DNA of 64,000 bases. Source: an uncultured Holophagaceae bacterium. GTDB taxonomy: Bacteria; Acidobacteriota; Holophagae; Holophagales; Holophagaceae. The notes beneath the pieces are model-generated. The model saw only the letters and a list, made by a program, of their open reading frames with translations. It made no database searches and was not told the origin of the DNA. Where the stretch lies: contig CAISFO010000011.1 of assembly GCA_903884655.1 (NCBI GenBank), forward strand, positions 57,055 through 121,054. The letters are read 5' to 3'. Below, in pieces: positions 19,701-27,358 of this stretch. A program made the position numbers and the translations under genes. The stretch's first letter is position 1. Each line of letters begins with the position of its first letter.

Positions 19701-19832
19701 GGCTACCGGTCCCGCCTTCTTGGCCTTGACCGCACCGCGGATGGCACCGGCCGTCTGGCTGGTCTGTGCATGGGCCGCCACCGCGCAGGCCAGGGCTGTG
19801 AGCACAAAGGTGCTTGTGTAACGGAGGTTCAT
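16761..19832 (-). CDS. TonB-dependent receptor, Oar-like, with carboxypeptidase-regulatory-like domain
   Basis: The 1023-residue outer-membrane protein imports a bulky substrate using TonB energy. Signal peptide residues 1-22 end AHAQ. A carboxypeptidase-regulatory-like beta domain (about 27-110) precedes a plug (about 120-240, with DGASYNSKFNGEQRGG and IRELQVITNPFDVQYGDASG) and then a large barrel ending in the aromatic-containing strand EVQFQLRAKF. This is the Acidobacteriota/Myxococcota Oar-type receptor. The ATG at 19832 is preceded by AAGGAG at 7 bases; the longer frame is not needed. The substrate cannot be read from sequence. The downstream NHL lipoprotein may be its surface partner. 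Confidence 0.9.
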   Translation of the reverse strand: MNLRYTSTFVLTALACAVAAHAQTSQTAGAIRGAVKAKKAGPVAGATITARSLETGFVRTAKSDAAGNFMLGLLPVGAYEVTVTGNGLRTGKNDAVRVTMSETTTVHFDLDQAQASAVVEVVEDSARVDTKAVNTTSTISEELVSVVPLNGRNFTDLVQLTPGAPPNSQGYRTSIEGARGIMNNLMIDGASYNSKFNGEQRGGTRIPFAFGLDSIRELQVITNPFDVQYGDASGGIINAITKNGTNEWAGGAFTQLRPGSLVANMKPVPYDVNGNLNAPAVLKRTYSTSEYGFNLGGPIVKDKLHFFVNVDYMHFSQNSMPSVSFQSSDGLQASFNQFWGVGGMGQTVVASNAGLNLFQESTNAWTNDEKHLTVMGRLDWTVNPQHKATFRMNFQNYNAKNDIWAGSIMSNRAESQNSAIRYQTLSWVAEVNSFITPELLNEGRIQFSNERRPETPNGSVSTEIDLPGYYAGNYYIDPRDTDESTTQIMDTLTWIRGDWTFKAGIDWQLLNYRNTFFQYGHGAWYFKNWDAANQWFSGSIASGVSTIQYQQSWSNTNGFVQFGEKVLANYLSAENSSLFNKRLTLTAGLRYTREMYDANPNPNPKVMGLDQMPDNGALDPRVGFALDLFGNNKTVVRGGWGLFSVTNPAQNVASAFLQNGQNTLPYKVSYGAATAGLFTSGGLLSAAQRIDASGHLLPLDQSLLSGLPAGSIQLTLMDPQARMSQSANTMLGVEHDLGNGYVVKVRGVYKHFTHLQYFEDINLAQSDPATGSYNPSIIYNDGYPFQNNHFNNPSGGGTRPGRAIVRGRFIDLSNYGSVGLSKWDGTGSYKAFIVEFERLSSDGFGFKSNLTLSSSKDNNSNERSTAQSAASNPMDPSNSLQQARADSDIPVRLVFVGYFPRFYGIRSSVSLRYASGYPFTPRFNGDTNQDGYLNDPALGGRNSMRQPSLKNLDLRFTREWKLGAKVKLDTSIEIYNPFNWANQTTSNTTVDAALDKNGVYPFGLINVTDKKTREVQFQLRAKF

Positions 19833-20258
19833 CGAGGCTCCTTGCCCGTGGGGGCGAAAGCGGAGGACACGGAGCGGGCTCGGGCGCGGGTGGTTCACCT
19901 GCACCCGGGACCACTGCCCTGGGGGAATTGGAATGACGGAACTGGTGACTCAGACCGGCTGGGGACAGGGGCCTGAACAAGATTGATCAACCATCATTCT
20001 CCCGTATGCCCCCCGGCAGCCATGATAAAGATCACGTAACGGTCGTGAAACATTCCTGCAGTTGAAACCAATTTTTGATGCAATTGCAACAACCCGCATC
20101 AAGACACAGGCAATCGGCCAAAAGGTTCGCTGAGACTGTGTTCCAGGCTCATCGGCTCCACCGGTTTGGTTGCATTCCCAAGATGGTTTCCGCCTGACCC
20201 CATCGTCATCAAAGGGATGTTCAGCTGACCTCCAGCTCGCCAGTCAAATCGAGGGGAC
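19833..20258. other. Intergenic region upstream of the TonB receptor, with an inverted repeat
   Basis: About 430 bases separate the receptor start from the small gene ending at 20259. Part of it, near 19980-20100, is AT-richer than its surroundings and should hold the receptor promoter. A perfect 7-base inverted repeat, TTGATGC (20075-20081) and GCATCAA (20096-20102), surrounds 14 bases; it could be an operator or stem-loop. No gene is seen. Confidence 0.45.
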
Positions 20259-20492
20259 TTACTTCTTGGCGGCGTTCTTCGGGGTGCCGTTCTTCTCCAG
20301 ATACTTGTCGGGGTCCTTGAGCAGCTTGGCGTCGCAGCCGGGGCAGCAGAGGTAGTACTCCTGGCCCCGGACGGCGACCTTGGGGCTCTTGCCGGGGGTG
20401 ACTTTGCCGCCCAGGACGGGGCAGACGGTATTGGTGGGAGGCTTGGCCGCTGGAGTGGCCAGGATGGTCAGGGCGAGCAGGGGTGCGAGCAT
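20259..20492 (-). CDS. Small secreted YHS/TRASH-like protein of the cus operon
   Basis: This 77-residue protein has a signal peptide (about 1-16) and a domain with VCPVLGGKV, the core VRGQEYYLCCPGC, and a tail DPDKYLEKNG. Five cysteines in the short mature region (including CC and C-X2-C spacing) suggest soft-metal binding. AAGGAG precedes the ATG by 6 bases. It starts 30 bases after the cusA stop, so it is probably a member of the efflux operon, perhaps a periplasmic Cu/Ag carrier. It is paralogous to 12661-12900, but with a more Cys-rich site. Confidence 0.82.
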   Translation of the reverse strand: MLAPLLALTILATPAAKPPTNTVCPVLGGKVTPGKSPKVAVRGQEYYLCCPGCDAKLLKDPDKYLEKNGTPKNAAKK

Positions 20493-20522
20493 GAGGGCTC
20501 CTTGGTGAGTGGATTGAGGGTC

Positions 20523-23500
20523 TTACGCTTCGACGGCAACCTGGGTAGTGACGGGAAGAGACCGCCTCTTCCAGAGGAAGTAGATCGAGGGGTAGACGAG
20601 CAGCTCCAGCAGGAAGCTCGTGGCAAGGCCGCCCACCATGGGGGCGGCGATGCGCTTCATGACGTCGGCGCCGGTGCCCGTGCTCCACATGATGGGCAGC
20701 AGGCCCATGAAGGCCGCGAAGACGGTCATGGCCTTGGGGCGCACGCGCTTCACGGCGCCGTGGATGATGGCTTCCACCAGGTCGCCTTCGTTGTTGAGGC
20801 GCCCTTCCCTTTCTGCCTCGTCGTGGCTGAGGTCCAGGAACAGCAGCATGAAGACGCCAGTTTCCGCATCCAGGCCCATGAGGGCGATGAGGCCCACCCA
20901 CACGGCGATGCTCATGTTGTAGCCCAGCGCATAGAGCAGCCAGAAGGCGCCGATGGCGCTGAAGGGCACCGCCAGCATGACCACGGAGGCCTTGAAGGCG
21001 CTCTTGGTGTTGGCGTAGAGCAGGCCGAAGATCAGCACCAGGGTGATGGGCAGGATGAGCTTCAGCCGCTCCTTCACCCGGATCATGTTCTCGTACTGGC
21101 CCGACCAGGTGAGGCTGTAGCCCGCGGGCAGCTTGAGCTCCTTCTCGATGGTGGCCTTGGCGTGCTGGACATAGGTGCCCACGTCGATCTTCGAGGTGTC
21201 GAAGTCCACCAGCACGTAGCCGTTCATCTGGCCGTTCTCATCGCGGATCATGGCCGGGCCGTTGGCCCATTTCAGCTCCGCGATCTCCTCCATGGGAATC
21301 AGGGCTCCGTTGGGGGCGGGGATGAGCACCCGCTTCAGGGCTTCAGGGCTCTCCCGGTAGTCCCGGGCGTAGCGCACATTCACCGGGTACCGGGCCCGGC
21401 CATCGTAGATGGTGCTCTGGTTGTCGCCGCCGATGGCGGTCATGACCAGCATGTTGGCCTGTTCGACGCTGAGTCCGTAGCGGGCCAGCTGGTCCCGCTT
21501 GAGCACGAAATCCAGGAAGTAGCCCTGGGCCGTGCGCTCGGCAAAGGCGCTGCGGGTGCCGGCCACGCCCTGGAGGATGCGCTCGGCGTCCACGGCCACC
21601 TTCTGGATGGTCTCCAGATCCGCGCCGTTGATCTTGATGCCCACGGGAGTGCGGATGCCGGTGCTGAGCATGTCCAGCCGGGCCTTGATGGGCATGGTCC
21701 AGGCGTTGGGGATGGCCGGGAGGCGCACCACCCGGTCCAGGTCGGCGACGATCTCCTCCTGGGTGAGCCGGTCCCGCCAGATGGGGCGGAGCATGGCCTT
21801 CAGAAAGTCCGGCGCCCAGGAACTGAACCAGCGGGGCTTGCTGCGCCACTGGTCCTCGGGCTTGAGGACGATGACGGTCTCCATCATGGAGAAGGGCGCG
21901 GGATCCGTGGCCGTGTCGGCCCGGCCCGCCTTGCCAAACACCTTGTCCACTTCGGGCACGGTGCGGATGAGGCGGTCCTGCACCTGCAGGATGCGCTGGG
22001 CCTCGGTCTGGCTGAGGCCCGGCAAGGTCGAAGGCATGTAGAGCAGCGTCCCTTCGTTCAGGGGCGGCATGAACTCGCTGCCCAGGGACACGAAGGCCGG
22101 GATGGTGCCGAGCACCAGCAGCACCGCCACGAGAATGGTGGCCTTGGCATGCTTCACCACGAAGCGGCAGGGGCCCTCGTAGATCCGGTGGAGGAAGACG
22201 CTGATGGGGTGCTTCTCCTCGGCATAGTACCTGCCGACCACCACCTGGGTGGCGGTCCAGGCCAGCCACCTGGGCTTGAAGGTGAAGGGCTCCACCCGCG
22301 CGAAGAGCATGCGCATGGCCGGATCCAGGGTCAGGGCCAGCAGTGCGGCAATGCCCATGGCGAAGTTCTTGGAGTAGGCCAGGGGCTTGAAGAGGCGGCC
22401 TTCCTGATCCAGCAGGGTGAAGATGGGCAGGAAGCTCACCGCCACCACCAGCAGGGAGAAGAAGACCGAGGGGCCCACCTCCATCAGGGCCTCCAGGCGG
22501 ACCTGGTAGAAGCTCCCGGGCTTCCCGGCCTCGATCCACTTCTCGATCTTCTTGTAGGCGTTCTCCACCTCCACGATGGCGCCGTCCACCAGCACACCGA
22601 TGGAGATGGCGATGCCGGCGAGGCTCATGAGATTGGCGTTCTGGCCGATGCCGTACATCGGGATGAAGGCCAGGGCCACGCTCACCGGGATCGTGATGAT
22701 GGGGACGATGGCCGAGGGGATGTGCCAGAGGAAGATCAGGATGATGATCGAGACGACGATCATCTCTTCGATGAGCTTGTGCTTCACAGTCTTGATGGCG
22801 TTGTGGATCAGCTCGGAGCGGTCGTAGGTGGTCACCACTTCCACGCCTTCGGGCAGGCCCAGCTTCAGCTCGGCGATCTTGGCCTTCACGTGCTCGATGA
22901 CGTTCAGGGCGTTCTCGCCCTGGCGCATGACCACGATGCCCCCCACCACGTCGCCCTGGCCGTCCAGATCGGCCAGGCCCCGCCGCATCTCGGGTCCGAT
23001 GGTGACCGTGGCCACATCCCCCAGGCGGACGGGCGTGCCGTTCTCGGCCTTGAGCACGGCCTGTTCCAGGTCCTGGGTGGATTTCACGTAGCCCCGGCCC
23101 CGGACCATGTACTCCCGGCCGCTGTATTCCACCAGGCGGCCGCCCACTTCCGAATTGGCGGCCTTCACTGCGCCGATGACGGCGTCGATGGGGACTTTGT
23201 AGGCCGCCATCTTGTTGGGATTGAGCTGCACTTGGAACTGCTTGGCCTGGCCGCCCACGGTGGCCACTTCGGCCACGCCCGGCGTGGCCTGGATGCCGTA
23301 GCGCAGGAACCAGTCCTGGAGCGATCTCAGTTCATCCGTGCTGTGCTTGCCCGTGCGGTCCACCAGGGCGTACTGGTAGACCCAGCCCACGGAGCTGGCA
23401 TCGGGACCCAGGGAAGTCTGCACGCCGGATGGCAGGGTGGAGGTGATCTTGCTGAGGTATTCCAGCACGCGGCTGCGGGCCCAGTAGATGTCCGTGCCGT

Positions 23501-23831
23501 CCTCGAAGATCACGTAGACATAGGAGAAGCCGAAGTCGGACAGGCCGCGGACGGCCTTCACCTTCGGGGCGCCCAGCAGGCTGGTGACGATGGGGTAGGT
23601 GACCTGGTCCTCGACGATATCGGGGCTGCGGTCCCACTTGCTGTAGATGATCACCTGGGTATCGCTGAGGTCCGGCAGGGCGTCCATGGGGATGTTCCGC
23701 ATGGTCCAGAACGACATGACGATCAGTACCACCGAGGCGGCCATCACCAGCCAGCGGTTGTCCGCCGAGAACTTGATGATGCGCTGGAGAAGCGTTGGAT
23801 GTTCGGGGTCGTAGCCGGCGTGTGCGCTCAT
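20523..23831 (-). CDS. cusA: Heavy-metal RND efflux pump CusA/CzcA family
   Basis: The 1102-residue inner-membrane pump expels Cu(I)/Ag(I) or a divalent metal with proton import. Twelve membrane segments are recognisable: one near the N-terminus (WLVMAASVVLIVMSF), clusters in the middle and at the C-terminus, with two large periplasmic loops between. GVLVDGAIVEVENA lies in the region of the proton-relay membrane helix. PMDALPDLSDTQVIIYS near the N-terminus is the heavy-metal RND signature. Met-rich stretches in the loops fit a monovalent-metal pump, but specificity is not certain. I use the ATG at 23831; a GTG at 23852 is possible. It lies after cusB, separated by a 248-base gap with a long palindrome. 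Confidence 0.92.
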   Translation of the reverse strand: MSAHAGYDPEHPTLLQRIIKFSADNRWLVMAASVVLIVMSFWTMRNIPMDALPDLSDTQVIIYSKWDRSPDIVEDQVTYPIVTSLLGAPKVKAVRGLSDFGFSYVYVIFEDGTDIYWARSRVLEYLSKITSTLPSGVQTSLGPDASSVGWVYQYALVDRTGKHSTDELRSLQDWFLRYGIQATPGVAEVATVGGQAKQFQVQLNPNKMAAYKVPIDAVIGAVKAANSEVGGRLVEYSGREYMVRGRGYVKSTQDLEQAVLKAENGTPVRLGDVATVTIGPEMRRGLADLDGQGDVVGGIVVMRQGENALNVIEHVKAKIAELKLGLPEGVEVVTTYDRSELIHNAIKTVKHKLIEEMIVVSIIILIFLWHIPSAIVPIITIPVSVALAFIPMYGIGQNANLMSLAGIAISIGVLVDGAIVEVENAYKKIEKWIEAGKPGSFYQVRLEALMEVGPSVFFSLLVVAVSFLPIFTLLDQEGRLFKPLAYSKNFAMGIAALLALTLDPAMRMLFARVEPFTFKPRWLAWTATQVVVGRYYAEEKHPISVFLHRIYEGPCRFVVKHAKATILVAVLLVLGTIPAFVSLGSEFMPPLNEGTLLYMPSTLPGLSQTEAQRILQVQDRLIRTVPEVDKVFGKAGRADTATDPAPFSMMETVIVLKPEDQWRSKPRWFSSWAPDFLKAMLRPIWRDRLTQEEIVADLDRVVRLPAIPNAWTMPIKARLDMLSTGIRTPVGIKINGADLETIQKVAVDAERILQGVAGTRSAFAERTAQGYFLDFVLKRDQLARYGLSVEQANMLVMTAIGGDNQSTIYDGRARYPVNVRYARDYRESPEALKRVLIPAPNGALIPMEEIAELKWANGPAMIRDENGQMNGYVLVDFDTSKIDVGTYVQHAKATIEKELKLPAGYSLTWSGQYENMIRVKERLKLILPITLVLIFGLLYANTKSAFKASVVMLAVPFSAIGAFWLLYALGYNMSIAVWVGLIALMGLDAETGVFMLLFLDLSHDEAEREGRLNNEGDLVEAIIHGAVKRVRPKAMTVFAAFMGLLPIMWSTGTGADVMKRIAAPMVGGLATSFLLELLVYPSIYFLWKRRSLPVTTQVAVEA

Positions 23832-23894
23832 GGCGTCACCCAGCCACCGCACGAGACCATTGAAAACAAACCTTCGCCATGTGCTTTCATCAGG

Positions 23895-23977
23895 CTTTTA
23901 TCGGTGTTCATCGGTGTGCATCGGTGGTGAAAAGAATTCTTTAACCACCGATTAACACCGATGAACACCGATAAAGA
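23895..23977. repeat. Long near-perfect palindrome between cusB and cusA
   Basis: Two arms of about 41 bases, centred on GAATTC at 23934-23939, contain three tandem copies of an ATCGGTG-type unit on the left and their inverted copies on the right. The inner 16-17 bases differ by one indel and one mismatch, and 21 outer bases are identical. Adjacent sequence (about 23990-24050, with GCGTTCTTTGTGGCC) looks like flanking repeat material. As RNA it would form a very strong hairpin between cusB and cusA. Confidence 0.85.
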
Positions 23978-24079
23978 AACGATTGTTTTATGCTTTTTGC
24001 GTTCTTTGTGGCCACCTTGTTTTTCATTTGCGGTGGTTTGTGATGCAGGGTTGCTTTCAGTCATCGGATTCTCCATGGC

Positions 24080-25375
24080 TCAGTGCTTGTGGGTCAGTTG
24101 GGCCAGGGCGGCCTTGAGACGGGATTCGGAGTCCACCAGGAAGTTGGCGCGGACGACGACTTCCTCGCCGGCCAACAGGCCTGAGCGGATTTCCACCTTT
24201 TCGCCGATGCTGGTGCCGGTGCTGACCTCGCGGGGTTCGAACTTGCCCTCCCCCAGGGACACGAACACCACCTTGGTGGTGCCCGCATCCAGCACCGCGT
24301 CCAGGGGTACGATCAGCCCCTTCCGCCCCTGCCCTTTCAGCAGGACGTCCCCGAACATCTCCGGCTTGAGCTCGCCCTTGGGATTGGGGAACTCCACCCG
24401 GGCCTTGGCGGTGCGGGTCTTGGGATCCATGACGGCATCGACAAAGGCGACGCGCCCCTTGAAGGTCTTCCCCGGAGAGGCCTGGGTCGTCATCTCGGCG
24501 GGCATGCCCACCTTGGCGCGGCTCAGTTCGGCTTCGTAGACATCCACCTGCACCCACACGCGGCGGAGGTCCGTGATCTCGAAGAGGATGTCTGCCGGTG
24601 TGATGCGGGCGCCCTCCATCACGTTCTTCACCGTCACCACGCCCGAGATGGGGCTGCGCAGGGTCAGGGCCTTCTGGATCTCCCCGGTCTGCTCCAGATG
24701 ATCGATGGTCTCCTTCGGCACATCCCACAGGCTGAGGCGGCGGCGGGCAGACTCCAGCAGTTCCCCGCCGCTGCCCTGCAGGGACCCGCCTGAGAGGGAC
24801 TTCTGGGTCTGGAGCGCCAGCAGGTACTCCCGCTGGGCGCTCACGAAATCCGGGCTGTAGAGGCTGAAGAGAGGCTGCCCCTTGGCCACGGGCTTGCCGA
24901 CGAAATCCACGAAGAGCTTCTCCACGAAGCCCTCGACTTTCACATTCACCTTGCGGACGCGAGTCTCATCCACCGCCACGCGCCCCAGGGCCCGCAGTTC
25001 CCCGCTCACGACCCCCTCGGCCACCTTCTCGGTGCGGAGGCCGATGAGCTGCTGGCGTTCGGCATCGATGGTGATGGCCGCATGATCCTCCATCCCCGCC
25101 AACGAGGCCCCGCTCCCATCCATGGGCACCAGGTCCATGCCGCAGATGGGGCAGGTGCCGGGGTGGTCCTGGATGATCTGGGGATGCATGGGACACTGGA
25201 ACATCTGCTTTTTGGGCGCGGCGGCAGTGGCGGCGCCGTGGTCATGGTCCGCCTTGGAGAACGGGCGCAACAGCAGCGTGCCGCCCACACCAGCGATGAG
25301 TCCCAGGGCCACCAGGCCGAGGGTGCGGATGCGGGATGATTTGGAGGGGGTTGGTGCCATCGGATTCTCGTTCAT
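24080..25375 (-). CDS. cusB: Efflux RND periplasmic adaptor CusB-like, with heavy-metal-binding domain
   Basis: The 431-residue membrane-fusion protein links the CusA pump to the TolC-type channel. An N-terminal membrane anchor (about 18-38) is followed by a heavy-metal-binding domain at about 55-85: FQCPMHPQIIQDHPGTCPICGMDLVPM, cited here in two overlapping parts, FQCPMHPQ and TCPICGMDLVPM. Hairpin, lipoyl and beta-barrel domains follow (GFVEKLFVDFVGKPVAKGQPL). The ATG has GGAG about 7 bases upstream and lies 13 bases after the TolC-gene stop, so translation is probably coupled. The HMBD fits CusB adaptors that capture Cu(I)/Ag(I). Confidence 0.92.
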   Translation of the reverse strand: MNENPMAPTPSKSSRIRTLGLVALGLIAGVGGTLLLRPFSKADHDHGAATAAAPKKQMFQCPMHPQIIQDHPGTCPICGMDLVPMDGSGASLAGMEDHAAITIDAERQQLIGLRTEKVAEGVVSGELRALGRVAVDETRVRKVNVKVEGFVEKLFVDFVGKPVAKGQPLFSLYSPDFVSAQREYLLALQTQKSLSGGSLQGSGGELLESARRRLSLWDVPKETIDHLEQTGEIQKALTLRSPISGVVTVKNVMEGARITPADILFEITDLRRVWVQVDVYEAELSRAKVGMPAEMTTQASPGKTFKGRVAFVDAVMDPKTRTAKARVEFPNPKGELKPEMFGDVLLKGQGRKGLIVPLDAVLDAGTTKVVFVSLGEGKFEPREVSTGTSIGEKVEIRSGLLAGEEVVVRANFLVDSESRLKAALAQLTHKH

Positions 25376-25388
25376 GGTCAGCTCCGGA

Positions 25389-26771
25389 TCACATGGATTT
25401 CATGGCGGGACCGTTGTCCTGGAGTGCGCCCGGGGCCTTGGTGGTGGTTTTGGAAGCGGTCGGGGCCGAGGCTCCAGAGGACACGCTGGCGGAGCCCAGG
25501 GAGCCGCCATTGATGGGCGTCGTGGCACCCAGGGCGGCTTCACGCAGGGCGATGTGCTGAGCCTGGAGCTGGGCCAGGGTCTGCAGGTAGGCCCCCTGGT
25601 CCCCCACCCAGCCATTGAGCGCTTCGAGGGCGCCGAGGAAGGAGCCGCGACCCGATTCGTACTGGGCCAGGGCCGCCTTGAAGCTGGCTTCGCTCTGCAC
25701 CAGCAGACCCTCGCGGTAGAGGTTCCGGATGCCCCGCAGGGACTGGATCTGGAAGGTGCGCTCTTCGGTGCGCTGCCACAGCAGGGAGTGCACAGAGTCC
25801 ACTTCGGCCTTCTGCCCCAGCCGGTGGTGATCGTGCTCGGCCACGGCCCGCTGCTGCTTATTCCGACCGTAGATGGGCAGCGAGATGCTCACACCCACCT
25901 GCCACATGGGGTCGAGCCCACCCCGGGGCATGATGCCCGCCGTCACGGCGAAATCCGGTCGACGGTCCAGCCTGGCCAGCTCCATCTGCTTCTCGGACTG
26001 CGCCACACTTGCCCAGGCTCCAGCCAGCTCGGGGCTTCGGGCCTCCACGGCTTCCAGATTCAGCAGCTCGGGTTCCGACAGATCCCGTAACGAGGCCGTG
26101 GTGTCGATGGGATCCTCCGGATGGTGCTGGCGCAGCCGATTGAGGCCGGCCAGGGCGGATTTCTCTTCCGCCTCCAGGGAGAGGATCGCCTGCTTGAGGC
26201 GTGTGCGTTCCAGCTGGGCCCGCAGCAAGTCCACCTGGCTGCCCTGGCCCACCTCGTACCGGGACCGGGCCTGCTGCTCGGCCTGCTCCAGGAAGGTGGC
26301 CTGCTGGGCCTGGAGGGTCTTCTGCTCCCGGATCAGCAGGAGGGTCGCATAGCCCCGCCGGACATCCGCTTCCAGGCCCAGGGTCACGCGGCTCTTGGCC
26401 GCTTCGGACAGCTTCACCCCCAGGGCCGCGACCTCCGTCCGCAGGCCGCGCTTGCCGGGCCAGGGGAAGGGCTGAGTGAAGGCCACACTGTAGAAGCTGG
26501 TCTCCATGCGGCCCACTTCGATGCGCTTGAAGCCATCGTTCTGGAGCCCCAGGGAGATCGATGGATCCGGCAGCACGCCAGCCTGCGGCACGCGCTCCTG
26601 CTCGATGGCGACCGCGTGCTCGGCCTTCAGGAAATCCGGATGGTCCTGCAGGGTCTCCCGCAGGAGCTCAGACAGGACGGGATCGGTCTGGGGTGGCTGG
26701 GTCAGTGGAACCTGGGCATGACCTGGCGCAAACAGCACCAGGGCTGGAACCAGGCGCAAGGGTGCGCGCAT
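25389..26771 (-). CDS. TolC-family outer-membrane efflux channel (CusC-like)
   Basis: The 460-residue protein forms the outer-membrane exit duct of the efflux pump. A signal peptide (1-19) precedes two repeated long-helix regions (about 35-230 and 240-430), with alternating Gln/Glu/Ala helices typical of TolC. The sequence QPFPWPGKRG marks the first barrel hairpin and SISLPIYGRNKQ the second. The C-terminus has a low-complexity Ser/Thr/Ala tail ending AMKSM, with no obvious N-terminal lipobox. GGAG precedes the ATG. It is followed after 13 bases by cusB. Confidence 0.88.
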   Translation of the reverse strand: MRAPLRLVPALVLFAPGHAQVPLTQPPQTDPVLSELLRETLQDHPDFLKAEHAVAIEQERVPQAGVLPDPSISLGLQNDGFKRIEVGRMETSFYSVAFTQPFPWPGKRGLRTEVAALGVKLSEAAKSRVTLGLEADVRRGYATLLLIREQKTLQAQQATFLEQAEQQARSRYEVGQGSQVDLLRAQLERTRLKQAILSLEAEEKSALAGLNRLRQHHPEDPIDTTASLRDLSEPELLNLEAVEARSPELAGAWASVAQSEKQMELARLDRRPDFAVTAGIMPRGGLDPMWQVGVSISLPIYGRNKQQRAVAEHDHHRLGQKAEVDSVHSLLWQRTEERTFQIQSLRGIRNLYREGLLVQSEASFKAALAQYESGRGSFLGALEALNGWVGDQGAYLQTLAQLQAQHIALREAALGATTPINGGSLGSASVSSGASAPTASKTTTKAPGALQDNGPAMKSM

Positions 26772-26842
26772 GGGGAACTCCGGAAACAGAACGTGGCGTG
26801 AGTCCGCTCGAACCGGCGGACAGGGCTTCGCTCAGTCTCCGG

Positions 26843-27223
26843 TCAGATCCGGAACGTGCTCAATTGTGCGAGATGCCGGCCCAGGTCCGGATCGCGGCCA
26901 TGGGCAGGGGCAGGGGCTTCTGAAAGCCTGCAGGCGCTCGATGCCTGGGCCCAGGTGGCGGGCTCGGGGCGAGGTTCCGTCCGCCGTTGGCTCTGGGTTC
27001 GGCGAACCGCCAGAGCGACCACGGAGACCGTGCGATTGGGGCAAGCGTTGCTCGAAGGAGTCCGGTTGCTTTCAGGCTTGGGACAGGGGCAGGTATCTTC
27101 GGTGCCCACCGGGGTACCGCAGCAGCAGGACTCGTGGGTGGGGGTTGCTGCCGGTGCCCAGTCCGCGACCCCGCTGCCCAGGAGCAGCGCGAAAGCCAGG
27201 ATGGTGCGCAGGAGCGTCCGCAC
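26843..27223 (-). CDS. Small secreted Cys-rich protein heading the cus operon
   Basis: This 126-residue protein starts at a GTG at 27223, with GAGG 7 bases upstream. A signal peptide of about 22 residues (RTILAFALLLGSGVADWA) precedes a Cys-rich segment, ESCCCGTPVGTEDTCPCPKP, followed by a Pro/Arg-rich tail. Six cysteines within 30 residues plus its place before TolC, CusB and CusA suggest periplasmic Cu/Ag binding. It resembles no family I can name. Several overlapping frames exist; this one has the signal peptide and the ribosome-binding site. The gap to the TolC gene is 71 bases. Confidence 0.6.
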   Translation of the reverse strand: MRTLLRTILAFALLLGSGVADWAPAATPTHESCCCGTPVGTEDTCPCPKPESNRTPSSNACPNRTVSVVALAVRRTQSQRRTEPRPEPATWAQASSACRLSEAPAPAHGRDPDLGRHLAQLSTFRI

Positions 27224-27358
27224 GGAGAAACCTCGGATGAACCCATCATAGGCCAAACACCCCTGTGGTCACATGAAATCCTTGATGGAGGTCACAGCGG
27301 GCGGCCGTGGAACCAGCCGGGACGCGGTCCCTGCGGCTCTAAGCGCTAGGATGGTCGG

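Noticed and set aside
20502..23930. 1142-codon open frame on the plus strand opposite cusA
   Set aside because: Shadow of a high-GC gene: its His/Asp/Gly-rich composition mirrors the antisense of the RND pump, and it matches no family.
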